Assembly (NCBI RefSeq): GCF_003943735.1
Contig: NZ_RJMV01000003.1
Span: 134,348 to 198,347 of the forward strand
Direction: 5' to 3'
From: Streptococcus sanguinis
GTDB taxonomy: Bacteria; Bacillota; Bacilli; Lactobacillales; Streptococcaceae
DNA length: 64,000 nucleotides
Position 1 is the first letter of the stretch. Every line of letters begins with the position of its first letter. Below are positions 8,711 through 18,899 of this stretch, piece by piece. The translations under genes were made by a program, and so were the position numbers. The notes beneath the pieces are model-generated. The model did no database searches and was not told the origin of the DNA. It was given only the letters and a program-made list of their open reading frames with translations.

Positions 8711-11194
8711 ATGAAGCACAATCAAAAACTATTAGGTTTAGCAGGAATCATCTTAGCTTGTAACCTTTGCTTGGTGGCTTGTCAGTCTCAGCCGTCTCAA
8801 CAGGAAAAAAGTAAGGATAAGGTTAAGACCAAGCAAGAAGTGAAGAAGAAAAGTAAGGCGACCAAAAAAGGACAAGTTCCTGGTGTTGATAAGCCGACGG
8901 ATGATGGTTTTCTCTTCAAAAGCGAGTCTCAAATTAAAGCTAGAACTAGTGAAGGTTTGATTTTAGAGCATGATGGCCATACGCACTTTATTTTTTATTC
9001 TGATCTAAAGAATAGCAAGTGGGCCTATCTGATACCAAAAGATGGGCAAGTGCCTGCAGGCTCGCCTCAGCTGGCAAATCAAATGAGCATTGCTGATGAT
9101 GGCTATGTTTTTAATCCTAGAGACATTGTGTCGGAAGACCAATACGGCTATGTTGTGCGTCACGGGGATCATTTTCATTATATTTTGAAGCAGTCAGTGG
9201 GTAATCTTGCACAAGCACCGAGTTATCGTCCAACGCCGTCTAGCAATACTACTGCACCTGTTTATCAGTCAACGCTTAGGCCGTCTGTTCCCCAGCAGCA
9301 AGGGACAACTAAACGTCAGTTTGCTGGGATTGATTATCCTACCAGCGATGGATTCTTATTTAGAGGTACAGGGGTAACAGGCAAACTTGCTACAGGCTTG
9401 CTGGCAGATCATAACGGTCATACTCATTTCATCCCCTATGAGCAGTTGATTGCTTCGCCTTGGGAGTCATTGATTCCAGCAGAATACAAGAAAGCTGCTG
9501 AGGATGCCTACTATGGCCGACAAGGGCAAGCACAGCCTTCACCAGAACCGTCGCCAGAACCAGCTCCTACACCTAAGCCTGCGCCAAGTTCATTAGATGA
9601 GGAAGAAGAAATTGCTAAGAAAAAGGCCTATTTGGCTCAGCAATTAGGAATTGATGAAAGTCTGATTCAGGTGAGCGATACAGATAAAGGAAAGGTATTT
9701 ATCTATCCACATGGTGATCATAGCCATTCGACTTTGGTCAGTGAGATTGATCCGAGCAAGCCTTTTGACCCTCATGGAAATCCGCATGCTCATGACGCAG
9801 TTGGTATGGCAACCTTGAAAGCTCTAGGATTTGATAATGAAATCATTGAAGATATTTTACATGCTACGGCAGATACCCCATTCCCATCAGATGAGACGGA
9901 TACGGAAAAGATGAAAGCCTGGCTGGCAACTGTGAAGTATCTAAATATCGGCCAGCGCAAAGATCCGCTGGAAAGAAAAGGCTTGGAACTGATGCCAAAT
10001 ATTGAAGTTCTGGGGATTGGCTTTACTCCGATAAAGGACATCAGACCAGTGCTGCAATTTAAGCATTTAAAACAGCTGTGGATGACAAAGACAGGCGTTA
10101 CCAACTATGATTTCTTAAAAGAAATTCCGACCTTGGAAGGCTTGGACATTTCCCAGAATGGTATCACCGATTTATCTTTCTTGAAGCGTTATCCGAACCT
10201 CAAAACAGTGGCAGCAGCGGGAAATGACCTTACCGATATCTCACCTTTGGCGAAGCTGAAAAATCTGGAGTCATTGAACCTTGACTACAACAATATCTCA
10301 GATATTTCTGCTTTGACCAAGCTTTCAAAATTAAAAGCGGTAAGTTTAGAGCACAATCAGCTGCACGATGTTTCTGCTCTGAGCCAAAAAGAAGATTTAA
10401 CAAGGCTTTTCTTATCCAATAATCCAAACTTAAATCTCAATACCCTCAAAGCTTCCAAACTTGAAGAATTAACAGCTGACAATTCCAATGTTGAGAGCTT
10501 GAACTTCCTGAAGTCGAATCCAAATCTGACAACTCTAAGTCTAAATGGCAATCGTCTGACTTCGCTGGCAGGAGTTGAAGCTGCTAAGAATTTAGTAACT
10601 TTGTCCGCAGGTCAAAACAAGATTACATCTTTGAACATTCCAGCCGCTCATTCTTCCTTGAAGAATTTAAACTTGGCTGAAAATGAGCTAAAAAACTTGG
10701 AAGGAATTAATCAGTTTAGGGCTTTAGACAATCTGGCTGTCAACAAGAATAAAATCACAACCTTAGCGCTGCAGGAACCAAATAAGACTGTGACTTATAT
10801 CAATGTCAGCGACAATCATATCCCTAAAGCAGAACTTGAATTAAATGAAAATAAAATTCCGAAAGCTTTGGCGCAGCATTTCCCAGATGTTCAGGGTGGC
10901 AGCATTGACAATAATAAGCCTGCTGATGAAAAGGACGAAAAGAAGGTAGTACCTAAGGAAAGTGAGCCTAATAAGGCAGATGTACAAGGGAAACCAGCCT
11001 CAGCTGAAGCAAGCAACCAAGGTGCTTCCAATGATAGCGAGCATCCAGCTGGATCTGCTGAAGCAGAGTTAAACAATCAAGATGAGAATCTAGAAAACTC
11101 TTCTAAGCCATCACCAGAAGAAGTGCCAACTGCTAAAAATTCTGAATTAAAAGACGAGCCAGCTCAAGCAGAAAAAAATACAATTTTTTCTTGA
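8711..11194 (+). CDS. Zinc-regulated histidine-triad, leucine-rich-repeat lipoprotein (Slr/Blr-like)
   Basis: This 827-residue lipoprotein combines histidine triads with leucine-rich repeats, the layout of Slr of S. pyogenes and Blr of S. agalactiae (internalin A-like adhesins). The signal peptide ends in a lipobox, LVAC. HxxHxH motifs are HDGHTH (about residue 87), HGDHFH (151), HNGHTH (234) and HGDHSH (334), which bind zinc in Pht proteins. LRR units of about 21-22 residues (LxxLxLxxNxIxDISxL) fill about 440-720. The last 100 residues are rich in P, E, K, A and S without an LPXTG signal. AGGAGGAAG precedes the ATG. Two AdcR operators predict induction at low zinc. The C-terminal end overlaps the pyr promoter. 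Confidence 0.9.
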   Translation: MKHNQKLLGLAGIILACNLCLVACQSQPSQQEKSKDKVKTKQEVKKKSKATKKGQVPGVDKPTDDGFLFKSESQIKARTSEGLILEHDGHTHFIFYSDLKNSKWAYLIPKDGQVPAGSPQLANQMSIADDGYVFNPRDIVSEDQYGYVVRHGDHFHYILKQSVGNLAQAPSYRPTPSSNTTAPVYQSTLRPSVPQQQGTTKRQFAGIDYPTSDGFLFRGTGVTGKLATGLLADHNGHTHFIPYEQLIASPWESLIPAEYKKAAEDAYYGRQGQAQPSPEPSPEPAPTPKPAPSSLDEEEEIAKKKAYLAQQLGIDESLIQVSDTDKGKVFIYPHGDHSHSTLVSEIDPSKPFDPHGNPHAHDAVGMATLKALGFDNEIIEDILHATADTPFPSDETDTEKMKAWLATVKYLNIGQRKDPLERKGLELMPNIEVLGIGFTPIKDIRPVLQFKHLKQLWMTKTGVTNYDFLKEIPTLEGLDISQNGITDLSFLKRYPNLKTVAAAGNDLTDISPLAKLKNLESLNLDYNNISDISALTKLSKLKAVSLEHNQLHDVSALSQKEDLTRLFLSNNPNLNLNTLKASKLEELTADNSNVESLNFLKSNPNLTTLSLNGNRLTSLAGVEAAKNLVTLSAGQNKITSLNIPAAHSSLKNLNLAENELKNLEGINQFRALDNLAVNKNKITTLALQEPNKTVTYINVSDNHIPKAELELNENKIPKALAQHFPDVQGGSIDNNKPADEKDEKKVVPKESEPNKADVQGKPASAEASNQGASNDSEHPAGSAEAELNNQDENLENSSKPSPEEVPTAKNSELKDEPAQAEKNTIFS

Positions 11195-11219
11195 AATAGT
11201 TTTGAATTTGTGATATAGT
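11191..11219 (+). promoter_or_regulatory. pyr operon promoter
   Basis: TTGAAA (11191-11196) and an extended -10 TGATATAGT (TATAGT 11214-11219) are separated by 17 bp. The -35 covers the TGA stop codon of the preceding lipoprotein gene, so no terminator stands between them. Confidence 0.8.
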
Positions 11220-11224
11220 ATAAA

Positions 11225-11366
11225 AAATTAAATAATCCTTTAATTCTATCCAGAGAGATAGACAAGGAGCAAGTAAAAAGATGGGTGGGGTGTAAGCAAG
11301 TGCGTCTTGTTTTAGCTTGCCTGACTAGATTTTTCTGAAGTCTCCTTGTAGTAAGGAGACTTTTTC
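11225..11366 (+). promoter_or_regulatory. PyrR-dependent transcription attenuator
   Basis: The leader contains CTATCCAGAGAGATAG (11247-11262), which matches the PyrR-binding loop motif (UCCAGAGAG). The terminator AGTCTCCTT/AAGGAGACT with a T run lies at 11339-11366. ACAAGGAG (11262-11269) is complementary to CTCCTTGT (11342-11349) and would form the antiterminator by opening the terminator. UMP-bound PyrR holding the 5' hairpin blocks that pairing and favours termination, as known for Bacillus pyr leaders. Confidence 0.88.
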
Positions 11367-11384
11367 TTGTTTGAGGAGGAAAGA

Positions 11385-11903
11385 ATGAAAACAAAAGAAG
11401 TTGTCGATGACATCACCATGAATCGCGCGATTACGCGGATTACCTATGAAATCATCGAGCGTAACAAGGACTTAAACCAAGTGGTCTTGGCTGGGATTAA
11501 GACCCGTGGGGTTCACTTGGCTCACCGGATTCAAAAGCGATTGGCCCAGTTGGAGAATATTGATATTCCAGTAGCAGAAGTAGATACCAAGCCTTTTCGA
11601 GATGATATAAAGGTTGAGGAAGATACGACAGTGATTCCAGTGGATATTACCGACCGTCAGGTAATTTTGATCGACGATGTCCTCTACACAGGACGGACCA
11701 TCCGAGCGGCTATCGACAATCTGGTCAGTCATGGACGGCCTTCTCGCGTTGGTCTGGCTGTCTTGGTAGACCGTGGTCACCGCGAGCTGCCTATACGGGC
11801 AGACTATGTCGGCAAGAACATTCCGACTAGCCAAACTGAGGAGATTATCGTTGAGATGACTGAAACTGACGGTCAAGATCGCGTTTTGATTATGGGGGAG
11901 TAA
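11385..11903 (+). CDS. pyrR: PyrR, pyrimidine attenuation regulator / uracil phosphoribosyltransferase
   Basis: PyrR binds the pyr leader RNA when UMP is high and also has weak uracil phosphoribosyltransferase activity. The 172-residue length is standard. The PRPP-binding motif [13 protein letters not shown] is at about residues 93-105, and [12 protein letters not shown] near the N-terminus and [20 protein letters not shown] in the second half are family signatures. The ATG at 11385 is chosen for its GAGGAGGAAAG site; an in-frame TTG upstream lies inside the terminator tail. It is first in the pyrR-pyrP-pyrB-carA-carB operon and controls its own synthesis through the leader. Confidence 0.97.
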   Translation: MKTKEVVDDITMNRAITRITYEIIERNKDLNQVVLAGIKTRGVHLAHRIQKRLAQLENIDIPVAEVDTKPFRDDIKVEEDTTVIPVDITDRQVILIDDVLYTGRTIRAAIDNLVSHGRPSRVGLAVLVDRGHRELPIRADYVGKNIPTSQTEEIIVEMTETDGQDRVLIMGE

Positions 11904-11911
11904 TAAGCTAA

Positions 11912-13195
11912 ATGAGTCAAGATGTTAAGTATGATGTGCATGATATGCCAAAGCCTGGTCTGCTTTTAGGACTATCCTTTCAGCACTTGTTCGCCATGTT
12001 TGGAGCGACAGTCTTGGTACCGATTCTGGTGGGAATTGACCCAGCGGTAGCCCTCTTTTCCAGCGGTCTGGGAACACTTGCCCATCTGACTGTTACCAAG
12101 TATAAGATTCCTGCCTACATGGGATCCAGCTTTGCTTATATCGCAGCCATGCAGATGCTGATGAAGACAGATGGTATCGGAGCGGTTGCACAGGGAGCCA
12201 TCACCGGTGGTTTGGTTTATTTCATTGTAGCACTGATTGTCAAGTTTGCCGGCAATGCTTGGATTGACAAGGTGCTGCCGCCAGTAGTGGTAGGGCCTAT
12301 CATCATGGTTATCGGTCTTAGCTTGGCTGGAACAGCTGTTAGCGATGTGATGAACAAGACTGCAGCTAATGGCGAAAAGGTTTATGATTTGACCTACTTC
12401 ATTATCGGCATGGTTACTCTCTTGGCAGTTATCCTCTTTAATATCTATGGTAAGAAGATCGTGGGAATTATCCCAGTCTTGCTAGGTTTGATAGTCGGCT
12501 ACATCTTTAGCTTGATTCTAGGTGCTGTGACTGGGCAGGAAATCGTCTCTTTTGCCAAGGTTGGGCAAGCTTCTTGGTTCCACCTTCCGCCCATGAGTCT
12601 GCCTTTCTTGGACTACGATGTGAAATTTTACCCAAGTGCGATTTTAACTATGGCGCCTATCGCCTTTGTAACCATGACAGAACACTTCGGACATGTTATG
12701 GTGCTGAATAGTTTGACAGGCAAGGACTTCTTCAAGGATCCAGGACTGGACAAGACCTTGACTGGTGATGGTCTGGCTCAAATTATTGCAGGGCTTTTCG
12801 GAGCACCGCCAGTGACTAGCTACGGAGAGAATATCGGAGTCATGGCGCTCAATAAAATCTACAGCGTCTATGTCATTGCGGGTGCAGCAGTGCTAGCCAT
12901 TGTCATGAGCTTTGTGGGCAAGGTCTCAGCCCTGCTCCAATCCATCCCGAGTCCTGTGCTGGGTGGTATTTCCATCGCCCTCTTTGGGGTAATTGCTTCG
13001 AGCGGTCTCAAGATTCTGATTGAGGCACAGACTAACTTTGACAATAAAAAGAACCTCTTGATTGCCAGTGTCATCTTGGTATCTGGTATCGGTGGTCTGA
13101 CCTTGCAGCTGTCGGGTCTGCAAATCTCAGGAGTTGCCTTGTCAACTATTCTGGGAATTGTCCTCTATCTTGTCCTGCCTGAGCCCAAGGATTGA
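11912..13195 (+). CDS. pyrP: Uracil permease PyrP
   Basis: This 427-residue membrane protein with about 12-14 helices belongs to the nucleobase:cation symporter-2 family (UraA/PyrP) and imports uracil. Signatures are FQHLFAMFGATVLVPIL in TM1, GSSFAYIAAMQ in the TM3 half-helix, PIAFVTMTEHFGH containing the substrate-binding glutamate, and GAPPVTSYGENIGVM containing the second glutamate. Start GGGGGAGTAATAAGCTAAATG lies 8 bp after pyrR. Coupling a uracil importer to PyrR lets the cell choose salvage over synthesis. Confidence 0.96.
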   Translation: MSQDVKYDVHDMPKPGLLLGLSFQHLFAMFGATVLVPILVGIDPAVALFSSGLGTLAHLTVTKYKIPAYMGSSFAYIAAMQMLMKTDGIGAVAQGAITGGLVYFIVALIVKFAGNAWIDKVLPPVVVGPIIMVIGLSLAGTAVSDVMNKTAANGEKVYDLTYFIIGMVTLLAVILFNIYGKKIVGIIPVLLGLIVGYIFSLILGAVTGQEIVSFAKVGQASWFHLPPMSLPFLDYDVKFYPSAILTMAPIAFVTMTEHFGHVMVLNSLTGKDFFKDPGLDKTLTGDGLAQIIAGLFGAPPVTSYGENIGVMALNKIYSVYVIAGAAVLAIVMSFVGKVSALLQSIPSPVLGGISIALFGVIASSGLKILIEAQTNFDNKKNLLIASVILVSGIGGLTLQLSGLQISGVALSTILGIVLYLVLPEPKD

Positions 13196-13305
13196 GCTAG
13201 GCGCTAAATCATTAACTTTCGTTCAAAAATAGCTTGCTCTCAGAGCGACTTTACTTGCAGCACTCTGGGAAGCCCTCATTCTTTCATATAAAGGAGAACT
13301 ACATC

Positions 13306-14223
13306 ATGTCATCCAATCAAATCGCTCTTAAGAACCTTGTTTCTATGGAAACTCTGTCAAATGAAGAAGTTATGGCCTTGATTAAACGCGGAATCGAATT
13401 TAAAAATGGCGCTAAAGTCCATTATGATGAGCAGCATATCGTGTCTAACCTTTTCTTTGAGTCATCTACACGGACCCACAAGGCCTTTGAAGTAGCAGAG
13501 TTGAAGTTAGGCTGCGATCTTCTGGACTTTGATGTCAAGACCAGCTCGGTCAACAAAGGAGAAACCTTGTATGACACCATCTTGACCATGTCTGCCCTAG
13601 GCGTTGATGTCTGTGTCATTCGCCACCCAGAAGTAGATTATTACAAAGAGCTAGTGGAAAGTCCAACAATTACGACTTCCATTGTTAACGGAGGAGACGG
13701 TTCTGGTCAGCATCCTAGCCAAAGCTTGCTGGATTTGATGACTATTTATCAAGAGTTTGGTCGCTTCGAAGGCCTCAAGGTTGCGATTGCTGGTGACTTG
13801 GACCATTCGCGTGTGGCCAAGTCAAATATGCAAATTCTCAAGCGCTTGGGTGCAGAGCTCTACTTTGCTGGTCCTGAAGAATGGCGGAGCCAAGAGTTTG
13901 CGGACTATGGTAAGTTTGTCACCATTGATGAGGTGATTGATCAAGTGGATGTCATGATGTTCCTGCGCGTGCAGCATGAGCGCCATGACTACGAGTCCAT
14001 CTTTTCTAAAGAAAATTACCACAGACTGCATGGGCTGACTCAAGAGCGTTATGACCGCATGAAAGATACAGCAATTCTGATGCATCCGGCTCCAGTTAAC
14101 CGCGATGTAGAAATTGCGGATCATCTGGTCGAAGCACCAAAATCACGAATCGTTGAACAAATGACCAACGGCGTCTTTGTTAGAATGGCTATTATCGAAG
14201 CAGTTCTGAAAGGTCGTCAATAA
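13306..14223 (+). CDS. pyrB: Aspartate carbamoyltransferase catalytic subunit
   Basis: PyrB condenses carbamoyl phosphate with L-aspartate, the first committed step of UMP synthesis. The 305-residue protein has the carbamoyl-phosphate motif [16 protein letters not shown] (STRT), [15 protein letters not shown], and the aspartate-binding MFLRVQHER and [10 protein letters not shown]. The ATG at 13306 follows AAGGAGA; an upstream in-frame start would add 24 unrelated residues. There is a 110-bp gap after pyrP with no convincing PyrR motif. No pyrI regulatory subunit is present, as usual in Firmicutes. Confidence 0.97.
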   Translation: MSSNQIALKNLVSMETLSNEEVMALIKRGIEFKNGAKVHYDEQHIVSNLFFESSTRTHKAFEVAELKLGCDLLDFDVKTSSVNKGETLYDTILTMSALGVDVCVIRHPEVDYYKELVESPTITTSIVNGGDGSGQHPSQSLLDLMTIYQEFGRFEGLKVAIAGDLDHSRVAKSNMQILKRLGAELYFAGPEEWRSQEFADYGKFVTIDEVIDQVDVMMFLRVQHERHDYESIFSKENYHRLHGLTQERYDRMKDTAILMHPAPVNRDVEIADHLVEAPKSRIVEQMTNGVFVRMAIIEAVLKGRQ

Positions 14224-14239
14224 TCTCGGACAGTAGGCC

Positions 14240-14276
14240 GGGAGTGGGTGAAGCTATGTGAAGCAATCCCACTCCC
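14240..14276 (+). terminator. Intercistronic hairpin between pyrB and carA (weak terminator or processing site)
   Basis: GGGAGTGGG (14240-14248) pairs perfectly with CCCACTCCC (14268-14276) across a 19-base loop, followed by TATTATTATAT in place of a T run. It could give partial termination or protect the upstream message. Role inferred. Confidence 0.5.
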
Positions 14277-14337
14277 TATTATTATATATCTTATGTAGAT
14301 GGTCGTGGGCGGTCTGCATCTTGGACAGGAGGGAACA

Positions 14338-15414
14338 ATGGCAAAGAGACTTTTAATATTAGAAAACGGCATGATTTTCGAAGGGGAAGCTTTTGGAGCG
14401 GATCTTTTTGTGACAGGTGAAATCGTCTTTAACACAGGCATGACTGGCTATCAGGAATCGATTACGGACCAGTCTTATAACGGCCAGATTTTGACCTTTA
14501 CCTATCCCTTGGTTGGAAATTATGGTGTCAATCGGGACGACTATGAGTCCATTTTACCGACTTGTAAGGGAGTGGTGGTCTATGAGTATGCACGTCGTGC
14601 CAGCAATTGGCGCCAGCAATTGTCTTTGGATGAGTTCCTCAAAATCAAAAAGATACCAGGCATTTCGGGAATTGATACAAGGGCACTAACCAAGATTATC
14701 CGCCAGCATGGAACCATGCGGGCGACCATTGCCAATGCAGAGGATAGCATCGATCATCTGCAAGACCAGCTGCAGGCAACTGTTCTACCGACTGATAATA
14801 TCAAACAGGTCTCTACCAAGCAGGCCTATCCAGCTCCGGGAACGGGTCGCAGCGTGGTACTGGTGGACTTTGGCCTCAAACACTCTATCCTGCGGGAGTT
14901 AGCCAAACGAAACTGCAGCGTGACAGTGGTGCCTTATGATACTAGCGCTGAGGAAATTCTCCAGCTCAATCCTGACGGCGTCATGCTGTCCAATGGACCG
15001 GGCAATCCAGAAGATGTGCCGGAGGCTCTGGACATGATTCGTGGTGTTCAGGGCAAAATTCCAATTTTCGGGATCTGTATGGGACATCAGCTCTTCTCCA
15101 TGGCTAACGGTGCTAAGACGCATAAGATGAAGTTTGGCCACCGTGGTTTCAACCATGCGGTACGCGAGATTGCGACCGGACGAGTTGACTTTACCAGTCA
15201 AAATCACGGCTATGCCGTCAGCCGTGAGGATTTGCCGGAATGCCTGATTGTGACTCATGAAGAAATCAATGATAAGTCCGTCGAAGGTGTGCGACATCGG
15301 GATTATCCTGCCTTTTCTGTGCAGTTCCACCCAGATGCTGCGCCGGGACCGCATGATGCAGACTATCTCTTTGATGAGTTTATGGAAATGATGGATGCCC
15401 ATCAGGCATACTAG
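14338..15414 (+). CDS. carA: Carbamoyl-phosphate synthase small (glutaminase) subunit
   Basis: CarA hydrolyses glutamine and passes ammonia to CarB. The 358-residue protein has the N-terminal CPSase small domain ([16 protein letters not shown]) and a class I glutamine amidotransferase domain with the nucleophile in GICMGHQ (Cys247). The other triad region reads [12 protein letters not shown], with His331 and aspartate at 333 where the E. coli enzyme has glutamate. AGGAGGGA precedes the ATG at 14338, and carB starts 24 bp after the stop. Supplies carbamoyl phosphate for pyrimidines and arginine. Confidence 0.97.
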   Translation: MAKRLLILENGMIFEGEAFGADLFVTGEIVFNTGMTGYQESITDQSYNGQILTFTYPLVGNYGVNRDDYESILPTCKGVVVYEYARRASNWRQQLSLDEFLKIKKIPGISGIDTRALTKIIRQHGTMRATIANAEDSIDHLQDQLQATVLPTDNIKQVSTKQAYPAPGTGRSVVLVDFGLKHSILRELAKRNCSVTVVPYDTSAEEILQLNPDGVMLSNGPGNPEDVPEALDMIRGVQGKIPIFGICMGHQLFSMANGAKTHKMKFGHRGFNHAVREIATGRVDFTSQNHGYAVSREDLPECLIVTHEEINDKSVEGVRHRDYPAFSVQFHPDAAPGPHDADYLFDEFMEMMDAHQAY

Positions 15415-15437
15415 GAAGCAAGATTGAGAGGTGCACT

Positions 15438-18400
15438 ATGCCAAAACGTAAAGATATTCAGAAAATTATGGTCATCGGTTCTGGTCCTATCGTCATCGGC
15501 CAGGCTGCGGAGTTTGACTATGCAGGAACTCAAGCTTGCCTGTCCTTGAAAGAAGAGGGCTACAGTGTTGTCCTGGTTAATTCTAACCCAGCGACCATCA
15601 TGACGGACAAGGAAATTGCAGACCGGGTTTATATCGAGCCTATCACGCTGGAGTTTGTTGCGCGGATTTTGCGTAAGGAGCGGCCAGATGCTCTGCTGCC
15701 TACTCTGGGCGGCCAGACCGGACTCAATATGGCTATGGAATTATCCAAGTCAGGGCTTTTAGAAGAGCTGGGAGTGGAACTTTTGGGAACCAAGTTATCG
15801 GCCATTGACCAAGCGGAAGACCGAGACCTCTTCAAGCAGCTGATGGAAGAGCTAGGACAGCCTATCCCTGAGTCAGAAATTGTCAATACAGTGGATGAAG
15901 CGCTGGAATTTGCGGCTGGCATCGGCTATCCAGTCATTGTCCGTCCGGCTTTTACACTGGGAGGAACTGGCGGCGGTATCTGTAGCAATGAAGAAGAACT
16001 GCAGGAAATCGCAGAAAATGGCCTCAAACTCTCTCCAGTGACTCAGTGTCTGATCGAGCGCTCTATAGCAGGCTTTAAGGAAATCGAATACGAAGTCATG
16101 CGGGATGGCGCCGACAATGCGCTGGTCGTCTGTAATATGGAAAACTTTGACCCAGTCGGCATCCACACAGGGGATTCTATCGTCTTTGCACCTAGTCAGA
16201 CCATCTCAGACTATGAATACCAGATGCTGCGGGACGCCAGTCTCAAGATTATTCGAGCGCTGAAGATTGAGGGTGGCTGTAATGTGCAGCTGGCTCTGGA
16301 TCCGCATAGTTTCAAATACTATGTCATCGAGGTCAATCCGCGGGTTTCCCGCTCGTCAGCCCTTGCCTCTAAGGCGACTGGCTATCCAATTGCCAAGCTT
16401 GCGGCTAAAATCGCGGTCGGGCTTACATTGGATGAAATCATCAATCCGGTAACAGGCTCTACCTATGCCATGTTTGAACCGGCTTTGGACTATGTGGTCG
16501 CTAAAATTCCGCGCTTTCCATTTGATAAATTTGAGCAGGGTGAGCGCCGTCTGGGAACCCAGATGAAGGCGACTGGCGAAGTCATGGCTATCGGCCGCAA
16601 TATTGAGGAGAGTCTGCTCAAGGCCTGCCGCTCTCTGGAAGTTGGTGTGGACCACAATGAGCTGCCTGCTCTCAGCCAAGTAAGCGATGATGAGCTGATG
16701 AGGAAGATTGTCAAGGCGCAAGACGACCGGATTTTCTACATCTCAGAGGCTATTCGCCGTGGTTACAGTCCAGATGAAATTGCTGAGCTGACCAAGATTG
16801 ATGTCTTTTTCCTGGATAAACTGCTCCACATTTACGAAATTGAGCAGGAGCTGGCTAGTCATATCGGAGATAGCTATGTGCTTAAGAAAGCCAAGCAAAA
16901 TGGTTTTGCGGATACTAAGATTGCAGCCTTGTGGGACATGACAGCCGAGCAGGTGCGTCGCATCCGGCAGGAGCAGAAGATTGTGCCGGTTTACAAGATG
17001 GTCGATACCTGTGCTGCTGAGTTCGAGTCTGCGACGCCTTATTTCTACTCTACTTATGGTTTTGAAAATGAATCTGTCAAATCCAGCAAGGAATCAGTTC
17101 TGGTGCTGGGCTCAGGTCCTATCCGAATCGGGCAGGGAGTTGAGTTCGACTATGCGACTGTTCATTCTGTAAAGGCTATTCAGGCAGCTGGCTATGAAGC
17201 AATTATCATGAATAGCAATCCAGAGACTGTATCGACTGATTTTTCTGTCTCTGACAAGCTCTATTTTGAGCCGTTGACCTTTGAAGATGTCATGAATGTC
17301 ATTGAGCTGGAGCAGCCTAAAGGGGTTATCGTTCAGTTTGGCGGGCAGACAGCCATTAATCTGGCAGAGCCCCTGTCCAAGGCTGGTGTTAAGATTTTAG
17401 GTACCCAAGTGGCGGACTTGGATCGGGCTGAGAATCGGGATCTCTTTGAGCAAGCTCTGAAGGAGTTGGATATTCCGCAGCCGCCGGGTCAGACGGCCAC
17501 TAATGAAGAGGAAGCAGTAGAGGCTGCTCGTAAGATTGGCTTCCCAGTCCTGGTGCGACCTTCCTATGTCTTGGGTGGACGTGCTATGGAAATCGTAGAA
17601 AACGAAGCCGATTTACGCTCTTATATGCGGACAGCGGTTAAGGCCAGTCCAGACCATCCGGTTTTGGTTGATTCTTACATTGTCGGGGATGAGTGCGAAG
17701 TAGATGCTATTTCTGATGGCCGTCAGGTCTTGATTCCAGGGATTATGGAGCATATCGAGCGGGCAGGGATTCACTCAGGGGATTCCATGGCAGCCTATCC
17801 GCCGCAAACCCTATCGCAGAAAGTCAAGGATACCATTGCAGACTATACCAAGCGTTTGGCTCTGGGACTGAACTGTATCGGCATGATGAATATTCAATTT
17901 GTCATCAAAGATGAGCAGGTCTATGTCATTGAGGTCAATCCACGGGCCAGCCGGACTGTTCCTTTCTTGTCCAAGGTAACCGATATTCCGATGGCGCAAG
18001 TAGCGACTCGTTTGATTCTTGGGGAAACTTTGGCAGAGCTGGGCTATGAAGATGGTCTCCATCCAGAAAGTTCCATGGTTCATATCAAGGCGCCAGTCTT
18101 CTCCTTTACCAAGCTGGCAAAGGTTGACAGTCTTTTGGGGCCTGAAATGAAGTCTACCGGTGAAGTCATGGGCAGCGACCGCACACTCGAAAAAGCACTC
18201 TATAAAGCTTTTGAAGCTTCCTATCTCCATCTGCCAAACTTTGGAAATGTCGTCTTTACTATTGCAGACGACAGCAAGGAAGAAGCCCTACAGCTGGCTC
18301 AGCGTTTTGCCAATATTGGCTATGGTATCTGGGCAACCAAGGGAACAGCCTCCTATTTTGAAAATCATGGCCTACACGTCCGTCTGGTAGAAAAAATCGG

Positions 18401-18617
18401 CAGTGATGATAACAAGGACATCCCAGCCTATATCCGCAAGGGCAAGGTTCAGGCTATTATCAACACGGTCGGAACCAAGCGAACAGCAGATAAGCATGGT
18501 CAAATAATCCGCAGCTCAGCTATTGAGCACGGAGTTCCACTTTTCACAGCCTTGGACACAGCTGATGCCATGCTGAAGGTGCTGGAAAGCCGTAGTTTCA
18601 CTACAGAGGCGATATAG
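15438..18617 (+). CDS. carB: Carbamoyl-phosphate synthase large subunit
   Basis: CarB makes carbamoyl phosphate from bicarbonate, ammonia and two ATP. The 1059-residue protein shows the internally duplicated ATP-grasp layout: the first half opens with [20 protein letters not shown], the second with [19 protein letters not shown]. Each half has an ATP-grasp glycine loop (TLGGTGGGI and [10 protein letters not shown]) and an EVNPR[VA]SR metal-binding motif. The last about 130 residues form the MGS-like allosteric domain ([28 protein letters not shown]). It ends the pyr operon; a terminator follows about 155 bp later. No anomaly is seen. Confidence 0.98.
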   Translation: MPKRKDIQKIMVIGSGPIVIGQAAEFDYAGTQACLSLKEEGYSVVLVNSNPATIMTDKEIADRVYIEPITLEFVARILRKERPDALLPTLGGQTGLNMAMELSKSGLLEELGVELLGTKLSAIDQAEDRDLFKQLMEELGQPIPESEIVNTVDEALEFAAGIGYPVIVRPAFTLGGTGGGICSNEEELQEIAENGLKLSPVTQCLIERSIAGFKEIEYEVMRDGADNALVVCNMENFDPVGIHTGDSIVFAPSQTISDYEYQMLRDASLKIIRALKIEGGCNVQLALDPHSFKYYVIEVNPRVSRSSALASKATGYPIAKLAAKIAVGLTLDEIINPVTGSTYAMFEPALDYVVAKIPRFPFDKFEQGERRLGTQMKATGEVMAIGRNIEESLLKACRSLEVGVDHNELPALSQVSDDELMRKIVKAQDDRIFYISEAIRRGYSPDEIAELTKIDVFFLDKLLHIYEIEQELASHIGDSYVLKKAKQNGFADTKIAALWDMTAEQVRRIRQEQKIVPVYKMVDTCAAEFESATPYFYSTYGFENESVKSSKESVLVLGSGPIRIGQGVEFDYATVHSVKAIQAAGYEAIIMNSNPETVSTDFSVSDKLYFEPLTFEDVMNVIELEQPKGVIVQFGGQTAINLAEPLSKAGVKILGTQVADLDRAENRDLFEQALKELDIPQPPGQTATNEEEAVEAARKIGFPVLVRPSYVLGGRAMEIVENEADLRSYMRTAVKASPDHPVLVDSYIVGDECEVDAISDGRQVLIPGIMEHIERAGIHSGDSMAAYPPQTLSQKVKDTIADYTKRLALGLNCIGMMNIQFVIKDEQVYVIEVNPRASRTVPFLSKVTDIPMAQVATRLILGETLAELGYEDGLHPESSMVHIKAPVFSFTKLAKVDSLLGPEMKSTGEVMGSDRTLEKALYKAFEASYLHLPNFGNVVFTIADDSKEEALQLAQRFANIGYGIWATKGTASYFENHGLHVRLVEKIGSDDNKDIPAYIRKGKVQAIINTVGTKRTADKHGQIIRSSAIEHGVPLFTALDTADAMLKVLESRSFTTEAI

Positions 18618-18773
18618 AGCTAGATTTTTGTGTTCCAGATTGTCGTTTGCCGGTCTGAAAGTTGGAAAAGGAATTTCAAACAGTTAAGCTTGAGAGAAGC
18701 ATCTGTCCAATCTTATTCTATCCTTGAATAGTCATAATAAATAACCTTTCAATATATTGGAATTAAAAGCAAA

Positions 18774-18808
18774 GTGGAAGTGGGAATGAATCCTACTTCC
18801 TTTTTTCT
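18774..18808 (+). terminator. Rho-independent terminator after carB
   Basis: GGAAGTGGGA and TCCTACTTCC pair with one G-T wobble around ATGAA, followed by six T. The 150 bases between carB and this hairpin hold no recognised feature. Confidence 0.85.
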
Positions 18809-18825
18809 TTATTTTCTTAAAAAAC

Positions 18826-18890
18826 TTGACAAAGAAGTTGACAAAGTGTATGATATTAACCAGTTAATAAACCGGTTAATAATTAGTTAA
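18826..18890 (+). promoter_or_regulatory. adcAII-pht promoter with AdcR operators
   Basis: TTGACA (18826-18831) and TATGAT (18849-18854) are 17 bp apart. A second TTGACA lies at 18838-18843. TTAACCAGTTAA (18856-18867) matches the AdcR consensus exactly; TAAACCGGTTAA (18868-18879) has one mismatch and abuts it. A partial TAATTAGTTAA (18880-18890) overlaps the ribosome-binding site. Repression by zinc-loaded AdcR is expected. Confidence 0.92.
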
Positions 18891-18899
18891 GGAGATATT

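Noticed and set aside
13196..13305. Second PyrR attenuator between pyrP and pyrB
   Set aside because: No UCCAGAGAG-type loop and no terminator stem with T run; GCTCTCAGAGCG is only a short hairpin.
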